Shown: in pieces, positions 1-8,396 of the stretch
Position numbering within the stretch: the first letter of the stretch is position 1
How the letters are laid out: each line of letters begins with the position of its first letter
Assembly (NCBI GenBank): GCA_038237625.1
Contig: JBBRYM010000001.1
Location: 124,001-188,000, forward strand
Direction: 5' to 3'
DNA length: 64,000 bases
From: JAWVFM01 sp038237625
GTDB taxonomy: Bacteria > Actinomycetota > Thermoleophilia > Solirubrobacterales > 70-9
The notes under the pieces: generated by a model
Seen by the model: only the letters and a program-made list of their open reading frames with translations
Database searches by the model: none
What the model was told of the DNA's origin: nothing
Translations under genes and position numbers: made by a program

Positions 1-511
1 GGCCGAAGAGGATCTCCGTCTCGGAACCGTGCTCGCGCAGGATGTGGCTGACCACCTTCACTGCGTTCGACGAGGTGCAGCAGTAGTCGGTCTCCGCCTT
101 CACCTCGGCCGAGGTGTTGACGTACATCACGACCACGGCGCCCGGATGCTCCGCCTTCCAGGCGCGCAGCTGATCGGCGGTGATCGAGTCCGACAGCGAG
201 CAGCCGGCATTCGGGTCCGGGATGAGGACCGTCTTGTCGGGCGAGAGGATCGACGCTGTCTCGGCCATGAAATGGACGCCGCAGAACGCGATCACGTCGG
301 CGGAGGTCGCCGCCGCCTCGCGCGAGAGTTGCAACGAGTCGCCGGTGAGGTCGGCCACGTCCTGAAGCTCGGGCAGCTGATAATTGTGGGCAAGGATGAC
401 GGCGTTACGCTCCGCGGCGAGGGCGCGCACCTCTGTCGAGAGGCGTGCGAGGGCCTCCGGCTCGAGCCCGGGCTCTGCGGTTGGGTGGACGGTTGGGAGC
501 TCGGTCGGCAT
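1..511 (-). CDS. nadA: quinolinate synthase NadA, N-terminal part (cut by window edge)
   Basis: NadA condenses iminoaspartate with dihydroxyacetone phosphate to quinolinate, using a [4Fe-4S] cluster. About 170 residues are visible. They start with an ATG at 511 preceded by a good ribosome site (GGAAAGGAAG) and include the family signatures ILAHNYQ, DLTGDSLQLSR, FCGVHFMAET and YCCTSSNAVKV; the last two carry cluster cysteines. The C-terminal half with the remaining cluster cysteine lies beyond base 1. The gene is divergent from the lipoprotein at 602. nadC lies on the same strand at 5242-6084, so the two NAD synthesis genes are near each other but separated by five other genes. No nadB is seen in the window. 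Confidence 0.95.
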   Translation of the reverse strand, partial: MPTELPTVHPTAEPGLEPEALARLSTEVRALAAERNAVILAHNYQLPELQDVADLTGDSLQLSREAAATSADVIAFCGVHFMAETASILSPDKTVLIPDPNAGCSLSDSITADQLRAWKAEHPGAVVVMYVNTSAEVKAETDYCCTSSNAVKVVSHILREHGSETEILFG

Positions 512-601
512 CCCGACTTCCTTTCCGATGTTCGCCGACCCTTGCTGGCCATGATGCAGCCAGCTGAGATCAGGCGAATGACCTGCCTAAAGTCTAGACG
601 A

Positions 602-1285
602 GTGACCTCACGGCCCGCCAACCCCTCGGCGCTGTTTGGGGCTGGGCTCGGGGTTGCGCTCGCGCTCGGGCTCGCTTCGTGCGGTGGGGGCGGTGGCGCC
701 ACCACGGCGCCTGCGCAAACCGCGCCCGCAACGTCCACGCAGGCGCAGACGCCGGCGCCCTCGACCACCCAGCGGACGACCACCTCCCCGTCCCCTCATA
801 CCCAGCACCACCACCGCCAACGGCAGACCACCACCGCCACGCATCACCACCAGCCCAAGCCCCCACCGGTCCCGCCCGGCCTCGCCTCCGCCCTCCACGC
901 CTACATCGCCGCACTCAACGCACACGACGGCGCCGCCCTCTGTGCCCTCTTCACCCCCGGCTCTCTCGACTCCCTGCCGCTTCCAAAGGGCGCCGGCTGC
1001 TCGGGGCTGTCGGCCTCGATCGGCTACGCCGGGCCCCACGGCCTTCCCGTGTGGACCCACGCGAAGCTTCAGCGGATCGAGTCAGTGGTCACGGAGAGTG
1101 GAGGCGTGCGCGCGACGATCCGGATCGTCGACCGCTACAGAGACAACCCCCAGCCCTCCTACGAGGACGACGTCGTCTTCCTCGTGCGTGGCGGTGCCGA
1201 TTGGCTGATCGAGAAGCCCTCGATCACCATCTACCGGGCCATCGGCACCCAGGATCCGCCGCCCACGGTCCTCGCGGCGCCCTAA
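602..1285 (+). CDS. putative lipoprotein with NTF2/SnoaL-like C-terminal domain
   Basis: The predicted protein has about 227 residues. Its signal sequence ends in a lipobox (LGLASC) followed by a glycine run, so it is probably lipid-anchored on the outer face of the membrane. A Thr/Pro/His-rich linker (about residues 30-95, with repeated HHH and QTTT stretches) leads to a globular domain of about 110 residues. This domain (ALHAYIAALNAHDGAALCAL ... DWLIEKPSITIYR) resembles the NTF2/SnoaL or DUF4878 fold, which often acts as a ligand-binding or protein-interaction module. The GTG at 602 is chosen because it gives a compact signal peptide; an in-frame ATG at 578 is possible. Function is unknown. 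The upstream neighbour nadA is divergent. Confidence 0.7.
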   Translation: MTSRPANPSALFGAGLGVALALGLASCGGGGGATTAPAQTAPATSTQAQTPAPSTTQRTTTSPSPHTQHHHRQRQTTTATHHHQPKPPPVPPGLASALHAYIAALNAHDGAALCALFTPGSLDSLPLPKGAGCSGLSASIGYAGPHGLPVWTHAKLQRIESVVTESGGVRATIRIVDRYRDNPQPSYEDDVVFLVRGGADWLIEKPSITIYRAIGTQDPPPTVLAAP

Positions 1286-1292
1286 GCCACAC

Positions 1293-2732
1293 TCAGCGAC
1301 CGACGCGAACGATCGCGTCGGGGCCGCCCTGGAGGACCGTGACGTAGGCGCTCGACGGGCCGAGAGCGGTCGACCAGAGCCGGCCGCTCCCCTCGCTCAG
1401 GCTGTAGAGGAGCGAGCGGTGATGGCCTTCGAGGTTGCTCATGACGAGGTTCTGGTCAAGCGGCGGCGGGGTGTCGAGTTGGGCGCTCTGGCGCTCGCGG
1501 ACGGACTCGTCGTAGACGACGCGGGTTCCCAGGATCGAAGGGCTCGTCAGCCAGGCGCGCCGCGAGGCGACGACCTGGCGCACGCCGCCGGAGCCCAGCT
1601 TGCGGAGCATGATCCGATCACGGTTGGGGCCCGCGACTGCGTAGACGAGATGCGATCCGTCCAGCGAGGGATGGCCGGCGCGCGAGGGATGGCTGATGTC
1701 GGCCACGGTTTTGACCTTGCCCGGGCGCCCGGAGCTCGCAAGCCGCGCCACCTCGACGAGGTCCTGTCCCTTGTGCGACTTCGTGAAGACCAGCCAACGG
1801 TTGGAGATCGCCACTCCACCGACTCGGGTGGCGGCAACCGACCCGAGGCGATTCAGGGTATGAGCGCCGCGAATGTCGATATGCCCCTCGCGCCGCACGG
1901 CCAGGCGCGAACCGCCGATCGACGGCTGCTGCCCCGGCAGCGACTTGAGCTTCCCGCCCCTGACGATCGCTCCGGACCCGTCGGCCCGCTGGAACACCAG
2001 CGTCCCCTTTGTCACAGAGGGATCGGCACCGGGCCTTGCGACCGTGTGCGACGCCGACGCTCCGAGCGTCCCGAAGAGGACCAGCGCAGCCGCCCCCAGC
2101 GCCAGCGCGTCTCCCATCCTGGCGCGTCTGTAGAGGGCCGGGCGCTCGGCCATCGCCGCCAGCGCCCTGATCCCACTCGGGCGATCGGCGATCGGCGCCA
2201 GTACGAGGATCGGGATCGCCCTGCCGATGCCGAACGAGAGCCCGATTGCCAGCCCCGTCGACGGCTCCCCCAGGGCGAAGCTGATTCCGGCGAGCGCCCA
2301 GACGCCGAAGCTCAGGACGAACGTCGTGAACCCGAGGCCGAGCAGGATGCCGTAAAGCCCCGACGCGAGCGGCAACGGCAGCGACCACCGCCAGCCCTCG
2401 GGAAGCTGGCGGCGGACCTGCGGAACGATCCGCGTTCCGCGCGCCTCGAGCACGGCGGCGGCCACCGCAATGCAGGCGGCCACGACGTATGTCGCCCGCC
2501 CGCCGACGCCGTGAACCGCCGATCCCGCCAGCGCCAGGGCGCCGAACGTCAGGACGCCGCCGAGAACGGCGCCCGGCGCAAACGTGAGGCAGGCCGCCAG
2601 CGCGGTGCGCCGCCGGCTGGGATCCCCACGCAGGCCGATCGTCTCCACCATCGAGAACCCGCACGGCGACCAGGCGCCGGTGAGCCCGATCGGCAGGGCG
2701 GCGGCAACCAAGACGATCGCGGCGGCGCTCAC
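1293..2732 (-). CDS. CcdA/DsbD-like membrane protein fused to a C-terminal TolB/WD-like propeller
   Basis: This protein of about 479 residues has two parts. Residues 1-235 hold about six hydrophobic helices and an SPCGFSMVE motif (Cys24) that recalls the SPC motif of CcdA/DsbD thiol-electron carriers. The second CcdA cysteine is not obvious. From about residue 240 the protein is soluble, with repeated strands of TolB/WD-propeller type (for example HPSLDGSHLVYAVAG), probably outside the cell. The start is the GTG at 2732, with GGAGGAAG directly upstream; it overlaps nothing but lies 17 nt after the Tat-exported small protein. It is the third gene of a cluster with MauE/MauD- and MauA-like proteins. 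In true methylamine dehydrogenase the heavy chain MauB is a propeller, so the fused propeller here may play a similar partner role (inference). Confidence 0.75.
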   Translation of the reverse strand: MSAAAIVLVAAALPIGLTGAWSPCGFSMVETIGLRGDPSRRRTALAACLTFAPGAVLGGVLTFGALALAGSAVHGVGGRATYVVAACIAVAAAVLEARGTRIVPQVRRQLPEGWRWSLPLPLASGLYGILLGLGFTTFVLSFGVWALAGISFALGEPSTGLAIGLSFGIGRAIPILVLAPIADRPSGIRALAAMAERPALYRRARMGDALALGAAALVLFGTLGASASHTVARPGADPSVTKGTLVFQRADGSGAIVRGGKLKSLPGQQPSIGGSRLAVRREGHIDIRGAHTLNRLGSVAATRVGGVAISNRWLVFTKSHKGQDLVEVARLASSGRPGKVKTVADISHPSRAGHPSLDGSHLVYAVAGPNRDRIMLRKLGSGGVRQVVASRRAWLTSPSILGTRVVYDESVRERQSAQLDTPPPLDQNLVMSNLEGHHRSLLYSLSEGSGRLWSTALGPSSAYVTVLQGGPDAIVRVGR

Positions 2733-2748
2733 CGGCTTCCTCCAGGGC

Positions 2749-3360
2749 TCAGCATGGAACGTGGGTCTGGTAGTAGGTGACGCAGAAGACGTTGCGGCTG
2801 CCGTAGCAGTAGCCGTGCAGGGCAGCGTCGCCGTTGATCCGGGTGGCGGTGTTTCCGCAGCAATCCCAGAGCTTTCGCACCTCACCTCCGCAGCAGCGAT
2901 ACCAGGAGCCCTGCAGGCGCGCGTCGAATCCGTAGAGCGACCCGGTCTGGTCACACACCTTGGTCCGCGGCGCGGGCGGGAGAGGGTTTCCGTCAGGGTC
3001 CTTCAACGGCTGGTCATGGTCGTCGATGGGCTCGCCGTTTCCGTTCACGAGACGGCCGATGTTGTCGACCGGCCTGGCATCCGACGGGCGGACGGGGAGG
3101 CCGTTGGAGTCGATCCGCGGCAGGCCCAGCGGGTGGACGCACGATCCGGTGGTGAACGTGTGCCCGCAGAAGTGGTAAGCGTCGGCCTCGCCGGGGTGAA
3201 TCGCCTTGGCGACGACGCCACCTCCCGCGGCCAGCACCAGCCCCTGCCCCAGTCGGGCGAGAAAGCCGCGGCGCGAGCTCGACCGAGCCAGCCGTTCGGC
3301 CACGCGCCCGATTCCGCGCGACGCGGCCGGCGTCTCGGGGGGGCCTTGGCGCTCAGCCAC
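2749..3360 (-). CDS. Tat-exported Cys-rich protein resembling methylamine dehydrogenase light chain (MauA-like)
   Basis: The 203-residue protein has a twin-arginine signal (SSSRRGFLARLGQGLVL, residues 27-43) and a mature part with ten cysteines, including two CC pairs (RCCGG, DCCGN). The order SW-x2-CC ... DCCG ... CYG resembles the MauA light chain, in which two tryptophans form the TTQ cofactor. The counterpart of the first cofactor Trp appears to be Trp153 (GSWYRCC). At the position of the second, MauA has WCFG (from memory) and this protein has YCYG (Tyr184). A second Trp occurs at 165 (KLWDCCG). The GTG start at 3360 overlaps the end of the MauE/MauD-like gene by 8 nt. It may be an active redox subunit with another crosslink or a structural relative; identity is inferred from motif order. 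Confidence 0.65.
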   Translation of the reverse strand: MAERQGPPETPAASRGIGRVAERLARSSSRRGFLARLGQGLVLAAGGGVVAKAIHPGEADAYHFCGHTFTTGSCVHPLGLPRIDSNGLPVRPSDARPVDNIGRLVNGNGEPIDDHDQPLKDPDGNPLPPAPRTKVCDQTGSLYGFDARLQGSWYRCCGGEVRKLWDCCGNTATRINGDAALHGYCYGSRNVFCVTYYQTHVPC

Positions 3361-4258
3361 CGGCCGCCCCGATCGAGTCGAAGGCGAAGCGGCGGCGCTC
3401 GGCAGTGGCGAGAACGCTTTCGAGCTGGGCGAGGTTGTTGAAAGTGCCCTTTGCCAGGACGATGCCCGAAGGATCCATCGCCACCGCATAGGGGCTTCCC
3501 GGCACATCGGCTTCGGACCAGGCACCCGGCTGGGTGCCCTCCTCGAAGATCTCCACGGCGAGCATCGGATCGCCGGCCAGCGACTCGACGGCCGGCTCGA
3601 GCGCGCGGCAGGCCCGGCAGCCCGCCGATACGAAGACCGCCAGCGCCAGCTGCTGCTCCGGGGCCTGGGGGTGGCCGAAGCGATCGATCACCGGGCTTCG
3701 CACGCCGATCTCGGGGCCCTCATCCGGAATCTCCAGCGCCGAGTCGGGGCCGAGGCGAAGGCGCAGCATCCCGACCTCGCGAGCAAGCGCCAGGACGGCG
3801 ACGCCAAGGCCGGCGCAGGCGAGCAGGGCGACGCCGAGGCCGAGGCCCAGCCACTGCTCGGTGGACAGATGCCCACCGCCGACGGCCGGGACCGCGGCGA
3901 AGGCGGCGGCCAGCACCACCGCCCGGACGACCGCGCGGGGACCTACGGTGGAGCGCGACCCGAAGCAGGCGCAGGGAGCGCCGCCGCGCCCGCGCGCCAG
4001 GGCCACTGCGAGCGCGAGCGCGAAGATCGCCATCAGGCCTGCGCCGAGGTAGGCCGCCAGGTCGAGCCCGGCGACGACGCCGGCGGCCAGCCCGGCCTCG
4101 GCGATCACGAGAAAGGACCAGCCGGCCCAGCGGATCCGCGCGCCATGGATGCCGAAGGTTCCGAGCGCGGCCCGGGTCGAGCCCGGTGCCGCGAGCTTGG
4201 CGAGCGCCGATGCCGCAAGCACCAAGGCGAGGCCGATTCGGAATATCTCCCCTGCCAC
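3353..4258 (-). CDS. MauE-like membrane protein fused to a MauD/thioredoxin-like domain
   Basis: The 301-residue protein combines two mau maturation functions. Residues 1-165 contain about five membrane helices of the MauE/DoxX type with a CACFG motif (Cys96, Cys98), close to the CGCFG motif of MauE. Residues 175-290 form a thioredoxin-like domain with a CRAC active site (Cys214/Cys217) and a conserved cis-Pro region (VPGSPYAV). In methylotrophs MauE and MauD are separate proteins that help form the disulfides of the light chain; here they are one chain, and the Cys-rich Tat substrate is encoded directly downstream. The GTG start at 4258 is divergent from the glycosylase at 4307, with 48 bp between them. 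Confidence 0.8.
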   Translation of the reverse strand: MAGEIFRIGLALVLAASALAKLAAPGSTRAALGTFGIHGARIRWAGWSFLVIAEAGLAAGVVAGLDLAAYLGAGLMAIFALALAVALARGRGGAPCACFGSRSTVGPRAVVRAVVLAAAFAAVPAVGGGHLSTEQWLGLGLGVALLACAGLGVAVLALAREVGMLRLRLGPDSALEIPDEGPEIGVRSPVIDRFGHPQAPEQQLALAVFVSAGCRACRALEPAVESLAGDPMLAVEIFEEGTQPGAWSEADVPGSPYAVAMDPSGIVLAKGTFNNLAQLESVLATAERRRFAFDSIGAAGG

Positions 4259-4306
4259 TGCTGCGGAAATATATGCCCAGCGGCCGAGTCATGCGACGCT
4301 TAGGAC

Positions 4307-5173
4307 ATGCCTGAGCTGCCGGAGGTGGAGATCGCCGCGCGCCGGCTGAGCGCGGCTCTGGCCGGCGCTGAAATCGAGTCGGCCATTGCGCCCGGGATGG
4401 TGGCCCTGAAGTCGGTGAAGCCGCCGCTGTCCGCACTCGCGGGACGCACCATCGGCGGCGTCGGGCGGGTCGGCAAGATGCCGGTTGCCGAGCTCTCGGG
4501 CGCCGGCGATGAGTTCGGGGAGCTCGCGATGCTCGTCCACCTGATGTCCGCTGGCCGCCTTCAGGTGTTCGACAAGCGCGCGAGCCTTCGCGATCGCGCG
4601 TCGCGGGTGCTGGTTCGCCTCGCGGACGGTCGCGAGCTGCGCCTGCGCGAGTTCGGAACGAAGCAGCGCGCCTGGGCAAAGCTCATGCCCCGCGACGCAG
4701 TCGCGGCCGATGAGATGGTCGCGAGCCTGGGCCCCGAAGCGTGGCCGGCGCCGGCGGCCGAGGTGCTCGCCGAGCGGCTCCGTCAGCCGCGCCAGCTCCA
4801 TCCCCTCCTGCGTGACCAGCGGGTGATCGCCGGCATCGGCCGCTCGTGGGTGGACGAGGTTCTCTGGGAGGCACGGCTCGGCCCGTTTCGGAAGGGCGAG
4901 GACCTCGACGACGCCGAGATCGAGAGCCTGCAGGCGGCGCTCCACGTGCTCGGCGACGCCATCGATCACTACGAGGAGGTCATCGGCGAGACCGTGCCCG
5001 ACAAGATGCCGATGCCGCTTCAGGTCCACCGCCGCGAGGGCGAGCCATGCCCGCGCTGCGGCGAAACCCTCGCCGCGGTCCACTTCGCCGAGCACTCGAC
5101 CACCTACTGCCCGGCCGAGCAGACCGGTGGCCGGGTGCTCAAGGACCGCCGTCTATCGCGACTCTTGAAGTAG
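4307..5173 (+). CDS. mutM: Fpg/Nei-family DNA glycosylase (formamidopyrimidine-DNA glycosylase)
   Basis: The 288-residue protein removes oxidised bases and cuts at the abasic site. The catalytic N-terminus MPELPEVE (Pro2, Glu3), the conserved lysine in GRVGKMPVAEL, and the helix-two-turn-helix region (LLRDQRVIAGIG) are intact. The C-terminal zinc finger is unusual: CPRC is present, but the second half reads YCPAEQTGG, so the fourth cysteine found in most family members is a glutamate. Length is normal. The ATG at 4307 begins the conserved motif, so the start is certain. It could be annotated as mutM or as a divergent nei. Confidence 0.88.
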   Translation: MPELPEVEIAARRLSAALAGAEIESAIAPGMVALKSVKPPLSALAGRTIGGVGRVGKMPVAELSGAGDEFGELAMLVHLMSAGRLQVFDKRASLRDRASRVLVRLADGRELRLREFGTKQRAWAKLMPRDAVAADEMVASLGPEAWPAPAAEVLAERLRQPRQLHPLLRDQRVIAGIGRSWVDEVLWEARLGPFRKGEDLDDAEIESLQAALHVLGDAIDHYEEVIGETVPDKMPMPLQVHRREGEPCPRCGETLAAVHFAEHSTTYCPAEQTGGRVLKDRRLSRLLK

Positions 5174-5241
5174 CCCGCGCCTCGCGTCTCGCGGTCGTTC
5201 GAACACAAACCCCCTGATACGGGATCGCGACTCTACGGTCG

Positions 5242-6084
5242 CTAATCCGCCGCGGGCGCCAGCAGCAGGCTGACGTCGAGCGCGGGGGCGGAATGCGTGA
5301 GGGCGCCCACCGAGATGGAGTCAACGCCCGTGGCGGCAATTGCCGCCACGTTGTCGAGCGTCACGCCGCCCGAGGCCTCCAGCGCCGCCTCTGAGCCCGC
5401 CGTGTCGCGACGGGCGACGGCGGCCTCGAGCTCCTCGATGCCCATGTTGTCGAGGAGCAGGCGCTCCGCACCGGCGGCCAACCCCGCCTCGACCTCCTCG
5501 AGGCTCCGGCACTCCACCTGGATGGGGAGCCCAGCCGAGCGCGCGCTCTGGACGGCCGCGGCCAACCCCCCGGCGAGCGCAATGTGGTTCTCCTTGATCA
5601 GGACCGCGTCGTAGAGGCCCATCCTGTGGTTGCCCCCGCCCCCTGCCACGACGGCCGCCTTCTCGAGCGCCCGCAGTCCCGGCGTCGTCTTGCGAGTGTC
5701 CAGAATCCGGGCGGAGGTGCCCGCGACCGCCGCGACGTATCGCCCCGTGAGGGTCGCCACCCCCGACAGGTGCCCGACCAGGTTCATCGCGACCCGCTCC
5801 CCCGCCAGCACGCTTCGCGCCGGGCCTCTCACGAGCGCGACGTCGCCCGGCACGTCGTCGCCCCATTGGCCCTCGACCATCAGCGCGTCGAAGTCCTGGG
5901 CCCCCGCCTGCCGGAAAGCCTCGGCCGCAACCTCCAGGCCGAAGATCACGCCTGGGGCCTTTTGGACGATCAGCGCTCGGGCCCGCGCCTCGGCGGGCAC
6001 CACCGACTCCGAGGTGATGTCGCCCGAGCCGATGTCTTCGGCAAGGGCGCGGGCGACGAGCTCAGACGTGGCCTGATCGACCAT
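5242..6084 (-). CDS. nadC: nicotinate-nucleotide pyrophosphorylase (carboxylating)
   Basis: NadC converts quinolinate and PRPP to nicotinate mononucleotide, CO2 and PPi, the step after NadA. The 280-residue sequence has the family motifs EDIGSGDITSE, LNLVGHLSGVATLT (normally NFLQ.LSGIAT), DTRKTTPGLR, KENH and VECRSLEE, plus DNMG and SGGVTLDN near the C-terminus, which form the phosphoribosyl pocket. The ATG at 6084 overlaps the 3' end of the FIST gene by 23 nt, so the two are probably co-transcribed with prfB. An in-frame ATG five codons upstream (6099) is an alternative. Confidence 0.95.
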   Translation of the reverse strand: MVDQATSELVARALAEDIGSGDITSESVVPAEARARALIVQKAPGVIFGLEVAAEAFRQAGAQDFDALMVEGQWGDDVPGDVALVRGPARSVLAGERVAMNLVGHLSGVATLTGRYVAAVAGTSARILDTRKTTPGLRALEKAAVVAGGGGNHRMGLYDAVLIKENHIALAGGLAAAVQSARSAGLPIQVECRSLEEVEAGLAAGAERLLLDNMGIEELEAAVARRDTAGSEAALEASGGVTLDNVAAIAATGVDSISVGALTHSAPALDVSLLLAPAAD

Positions 6085-7249
6085 GCCAGGAACCACCATC
6101 GCCAAATATGGCCAGAGTCGCCGTGAACCCGTGCAGGAAGTTCCGCCCGGCGACCGGCCCGAACTCGCCGGCGCAGAAGAAGCCCCCGGCGGGCGCCCCC
6201 AGAGCGTCGTCGATGGCAAGCGCGTCGTGATCGGGCACGTCGAACATATTCGACCCGCGCCCGTTGCAGGTGAACACCAGTGCCCCGGCCGCGGGGGTGC
6301 CGCCGAGGGCCGCCACCTGCCCGCGGAGCGCATCGCGAAGATCCTCGTCGGCCGAGGCGCTGTCGCGCACGTGCATCCGCACGGTCTGCCCCACCTGCAC
6401 CCGCTCGCCGACCGTGATCGTCTGCGCGGCAGGGTCGGCACCGATGATCGGCCGCACCAGGAAGTCGCCGCGCTCGTAGTCGGGCTTGCCCGGATCGATC
6501 ACCAGGCCCAGCATGAGCCCTTCGGCGGCCAGGGCCTGCTCGTCCGGCTCCAGCGAGCCGATGGCATCGCGAAGGCGGGCGATGGCGGGACGCGATGCGA
6601 GCTCGGAGATCACGTTGCCCTCCGCCGCCGTGATCGTCATCTCGGGCCCGATCGGCGTCGCGCCCTGAGATACGCAGGCAAGAACTCGGGCGCCCGATAT
6701 CGAGCACGCCACGGCGCCGCTGTCGAGGACCTCGCCGTCGCGCAGGAGCGATGCCGAACCGCCGCCGGCGGCGCTGGCGAGCCCGCCCAGCACCGGTACG
6801 CCCGGCCGCTCGGCGTTGACCTTGGTCAGCAGCGCCTCCGCCGAGAACGAGTAGGGGTCGGCGAGGACGAACATCGCGTCGGCCTCGGCGTCCCCGGGCA
6901 GCCCGACGACCTCCACCCCCTCCTGCCGGCGCTCGGCCACGAGGGCGTGCGTGGAGATCCGAGCCGCGGGCAGCGACGCTGCCCACACCACGGCCCCAGG
7001 GCCGGATTCGATCTCCCGGCCCGCGCCCACCACCCCACCGGCGCCGCAGCCGATGAGATGGGCGGGCTCAAGCTCGTCGTGCACCGTCCCCAAGATCGTC
7101 TTCGAGTGGCCAAGGTGTGGGGCGCCGGCGAAGGTGAGGCAGAGATCGCACGCGTCGCTGCCGAGCCCCCGGCGCGCGGCGCTCGCGGCTTCGGAGAACG
7201 CCTCGACCGCGTCGTGGCTCTCCGAGACTCCGACCGCAACGCGTGCCAC
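6062..7249 (-). CDS. FIST N/C domain sensory protein
   Basis: The predicted cytoplasmic protein has about 395 residues. The N-terminal FIST domain (residues 1-195, with GCGAGGVVGAGREIE and VLGGLASAAGGGSA) is followed by a FIST_C domain ending in AGALVFTCNGRG, GGFFCAGEFGPVAG and HGFTATLAIF. FIST proteins are thought to sense small ligands, possibly amino acids; the exact role is unknown. The GTG at 7249 lies 2 nt from the prfB stop with AGGA upstream, indicating translation coupled to prfB. It overlaps nadC at its 3' end. Confidence 0.88.
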   Translation of the reverse strand: MARVAVGVSESHDAVEAFSEAASAARRGLGSDACDLCLTFAGAPHLGHSKTILGTVHDELEPAHLIGCGAGGVVGAGREIESGPGAVVWAASLPAARISTHALVAERRQEGVEVVGLPGDAEADAMFVLADPYSFSAEALLTKVNAERPGVPVLGGLASAAGGGSASLLRDGEVLDSGAVACSISGARVLACVSQGATPIGPEMTITAAEGNVISELASRPAIARLRDAIGSLEPDEQALAAEGLMLGLVIDPGKPDYERGDFLVRPIIGADPAAQTITVGERVQVGQTVRMHVRDSASADEDLRDALRGQVAALGGTPAAGALVFTCNGRGSNMFDVPDHDALAIDDALGAPAGGFFCAGEFGPVAGRNFLHGFTATLAIFGDGGSWHGRSGHV

Positions 7250-7251
7250 GG

Positions 7252-8368
7252 CTAGTCCTGGTCCGCCGCGCTTCGCAAGAGGTACTCCCGCACGAAGCCG
7301 TCGATGTCGCCGTCGAGGACGCGCTGGGCATCGCCCATCTCGAAGCCGGTGCGATGGTCCTTGACGCGCTGCGAGGGATGCAGCGTGTAGCTGCGGATCT
7401 GCGAGCCCCACTCAACGGCTTTCTGCTCGCCGCGCTCGGCGGCGAGCTCCTCGGCGCGGGCGCGCTCCTCCTCGGCAAGCAGCTTGGCGCGCAGGAGCTT
7501 CATGGCCGTTGCCTTGTTCTGGGTCTGCGAGCGCTCGTTTTGGCACTGGACGACGATCCCCGTGGGGATGTGGGTGATCCGTACGGCCGAGTCGGTCTTG
7601 TTCACGTGCTGGCCGCCGGCCCCCGACGCCCGGTAGGTGTCGACGCGCAGGTCCTCGTCGGCGATCTCGACGTCGACGCCGTCGGCTACCAGCGGCGCCA
7701 CATCCACCTGCGCGAACGCCGTGTGGCGCCGAGACTGCGCGTCGAACGGCGAGATGCGCACCAGCCGGTGGACGCCGCGCTCGGCGCCGAAGAGGCCGTA
7801 GGCGTTCTCGCCGTGGACGATGAAGGTCGCTGACTTCAGGCCGGCCTCCTCGCCCTCGGACGCCTCCGCCATTTCAACCTTGAACCCTCGCCGCTCAGCC
7901 CAGCGCAGGTACATGCGCAAAAGCATCTCGGCCCAGTCCTGGGAGTCGGTTCCGCCCGCGCCCGAGCGAACGGTGACCACGGCGTCGCCCGCGTCGTAGT
8001 GGCCACGAAACAGGCGCGACTCCTCGAGCTCGGCAAGGCGGGACTCGACTGAAGCCAGCTGCGAATCGAGGTCCGCGGCGATCTCGGGATCTTCGGCGGC
8101 CATCTCGAGCAGTTCGCCGAGGTCGGCCGCGTCGCCGGAGAGAGAGCGGAACGTCTCGAGGCGGCGCTGAGCCGCGGCGTGGCGGGCGGAGGTACTCGCC
8201 GCCGCCTCCTGGTCGTCCCAGAAGCCGGGGCGCTGCATCTCGGATTCGAGGCCGGCTATCTCCGATTCGAGCGAGGCGGGGTCAAAGGTAGTCCGCGAGC
8301 AGCGCCAGGCCGTCGCGTACCTCCTCGACGCGCTCCTGCGGGGTCTTGTCGGTCCGAGCCTCGGGCAT
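7252..8368 (-). CDS. prfB: peptide chain release factor 2 with programmed +1 frameshift
   Basis: RF2 reads UGA and UAA stop codons. Translation starts at the ATG at 8368 and gives 28 residues ending DGLALLADYL at an in-frame TGA (8284-8282). The sequence CTTTGAC at 8287-8281 is the classical RF2 shift site: the ribosome slips from CTT by +1 and continues with DPASLESEIAGLE, for a total of about 371 residues. The tRNA-like motifs are intact: SPF (RISPFDAQ) for stop recognition and GGQ (SGAGGQHVNKT) for hydrolysis. The Shine-Dalgarno-like stimulator upstream of the shift site is weak (GCGGACTA). An annotation without the frameshift would call a wrong 5' end. Confidence 0.95.
8282..8287 (-). other. 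RF2 programmed +1 frameshift site (CTT TGA)
   Basis: CTT followed by an in-frame TGA and then C occurs after codon 27 of prfB, at the same place and with the same bases as in other bacteria. Low RF2 makes termination slow and favours the shift, so RF2 controls its own synthesis (known for E. coli and others). Confidence 0.93.
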
Positions 8369-8396
8369 CGCAAAGGAGATTAGTCTTTGCCGCGGG

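Noticed and set aside
1419..2780. 453-codon plus-strand frame opposite the CcdA-propeller gene
   Set aside because: The product is very rich in Arg, Asp and Gln with no hydrophobic core pattern and no ribosome site.
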